From: Roseibium sp. MMSF_3544
GTDB lineage: Bacteria; Pseudomonadota; Alphaproteobacteria; Rhizobiales; Stappiaceae
DNA: 64,000 nt
Assembly: GCF_030732845.1 (NCBI RefSeq)
Contig: NZ_JASHKA010000018.1
Location: forward strand, 1 to 64,000
Reading direction: 5' to 3'
Shown here piece after piece: positions 63,252-64,000 of this stretch. Each line of letters opens with the position of its first letter. The stretch's first letter is position 1. The notes below the pieces were generated by a model, which ran no database searches, was not told where the DNA came from, and worked only from the letters and a program-made list of their open reading frames with translations. Both the position numbers and the translations under genes were made by a program.

Positions 63252-64000
63252 CTGAAGCCGGCACCCGAAAGCGCTTCGACATGGCCACGGCCCTCGCCTG
63301 GTTCGTCGTTGCCATGGTCGTGTTCGGCCTGTTCAGCCCGATCTTCGATCCTGACTACCGGGTCATGGACCTGCCGCGTCTTGCCATCTGTCTGGTCATC
63401 CTGGCCATTGCCGGTGTGCGCTACGAACTTGGTTTCATGCGCAACAGAGTGGGAGATCTTGCACTCGGGATCGTGGCAGCCCTGGCCTCCTGGCTCCTGA
63501 TCGTGACCGCCCAGCTACATGTGGGCAACGCCTCGATTGGCTTTTGGGCACTGACGGCAGCGACCTGGGCCGCAGCGTGGCTCTTCGTCGAACGTTTGGC
63601 GTCCTGGGAAATCCGCTCTCCGTTTTGGCGGCGCGTCACCAACCTCGCCATTCCGGCAGTTTTTGGCGCAACACTGCTGGTCTTGTGGGAACTGATAGTG
63701 ACTGGCGGCGGAGAGCCCGGGATGGGTATTTCCAATGCGCTGTTGCCTTCGCCGTCTGAAATCTGGCTGAGACTGACGTCATCGGGCGAGATCCTCTGGA
63801 AGGACTTTCAGCAAACATTTCTGAAATCAGTGCTGATTGGCTACGCCATTGGATGCGGCAGCGCTTTTGTGGCTGCTATTCTCGTTGACCGGATCCCGTT
63901 CCTGCGCCGGGGACTGCTGCCGATCGGCAATCTGGTTTCCGCGCTGCCCATCATCGGCGTCGCGCCCATCATGGTGATGTGGTTCGGTTTCGATTGGCCG
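63248..64000 (+). CDS. ABC transporter permease 2, 3' end outside window
   Basis: Open from ATG 63248 to the window end (251 codons). N-terminal helices then the transmembrane core starting NLAIPAVFGATLLVLWELIV, and PSPSEIWLRLTSSGEILWKD. Ends within IGVAPIMVMWFGF, just before the EAA loop. Overlaps permease 1 (ATGA). Confidence 0.85.
   Translation, partial: MTEAGTRKRFDMATALAWFVVAMVVFGLFSPIFDPDYRVMDLPRLAICLVILAIAGVRYELGFMRNRVGDLALGIVAALASWLLIVTAQLHVGNASIGFWALTAATWAAAWLFVERLASWEIRSPFWRRVTNLAIPAVFGATLLVLWELIVTGGGEPGMGISNALLPSPSEIWLRLTSSGEILWKDFQQTFLKSVLIGYAIGCGSAFVAAILVDRIPFLRRGLLPIGNLVSALPIIGVAPIMVMWFGFDWP

Overview
The window looks like a chromosomal segment of a marine alphaproteobacterium of the Rhizobiales, most like the Stappiaceae (Labrenzia/Roseibium). 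The basis is the tmk-holB-tatD-metallohydrolase block, a rhizobial-type reductive pyrimidine catabolism cluster with RutR operators, and a bciA-like bacteriochlorophyll gene. This is inference from gene content; no database was searched. The window has an accessory half (about 1-44.4 kb) and a core half (44.4-64 kb). They meet at a tRNA-Ser(UGA) gene whose 3' end faces the accessory DNA, a classical island attachment arrangement. No integrase and no second att copy were seen, so the far island border is not placed.

Accessory half. 1-3.7 kb: the 3' end of a very repetitive RTX-type secreted protein. 4.2-6.5 kb: IS debris, a serine resolvase and an XRE regulator. 6.5-11.9 kb: a divergent four-gene module, HIT + ThiL/PurM-like enzyme facing a caspase-kinase fusion + a second ThiL/PurM-like enzyme; I know of no described system with this composition. 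12-17.2 kb: a four-gene minus-strand run, secreted EndA-EEP nuclease, DEDDh exonuclease, second caspase, alpha/beta hydrolase. 17.4-19 kb: a SLATT-like membrane protein and a class 3 lipase. 19-22.5 kb: an outer-membrane protein, a small upstream gene, and two copies (one a fragment, one stopped by a nonsense codon) of a DUF4143 ATPase. 22.8-25.5 kb: a hairpin-rich leader, ardA, and a ParB-like gene with two in-frame stops. 25.6-27.2 kb: an EEP nuclease and a beta-flower protein. 27.8-39.4 kb: a DISARM-like operon (adenine methyltransferase, unknown 920-aa protein, DrmA helicase, DrmB DUF1998, DrmC PLD). 39.8-42.4 kb: a decayed mobilization module (frameshifted relaxase, IS5-family insertion, broken mobC). 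42.4-44.4 kb: small ORFs and structured DNA next to the tRNA.

The island therefore combines apparently intact defence-type modules with transfer and partition genes that are broken by stops, a frameshift and an IS. That fits a formerly mobilizable element now fixed in the chromosome.

Core half. rlpA-like lipoprotein, a PBP5-family protein lacking two of three catalytic motifs, tmk, holB, tatD, a beta-lactamase-fold hydrolase and recX form a plus-strand housekeeping run. After a VOC protein, an orphan ORF and bciA come arfB and rutR, and, divergent from them across RutR operators, the pyrimidine/beta-alanine genes: omega-aminotransferase, cupin, N-carbamoyl-beta-alanine amidohydrolase, dihydropyrimidinase and an ABC importer whose second permease runs off the window. 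Together these would take up a pyrimidine-type substrate, open the dihydropyrimidine ring, hydrolyse the carbamoyl product to beta-alanine, and transaminate it.
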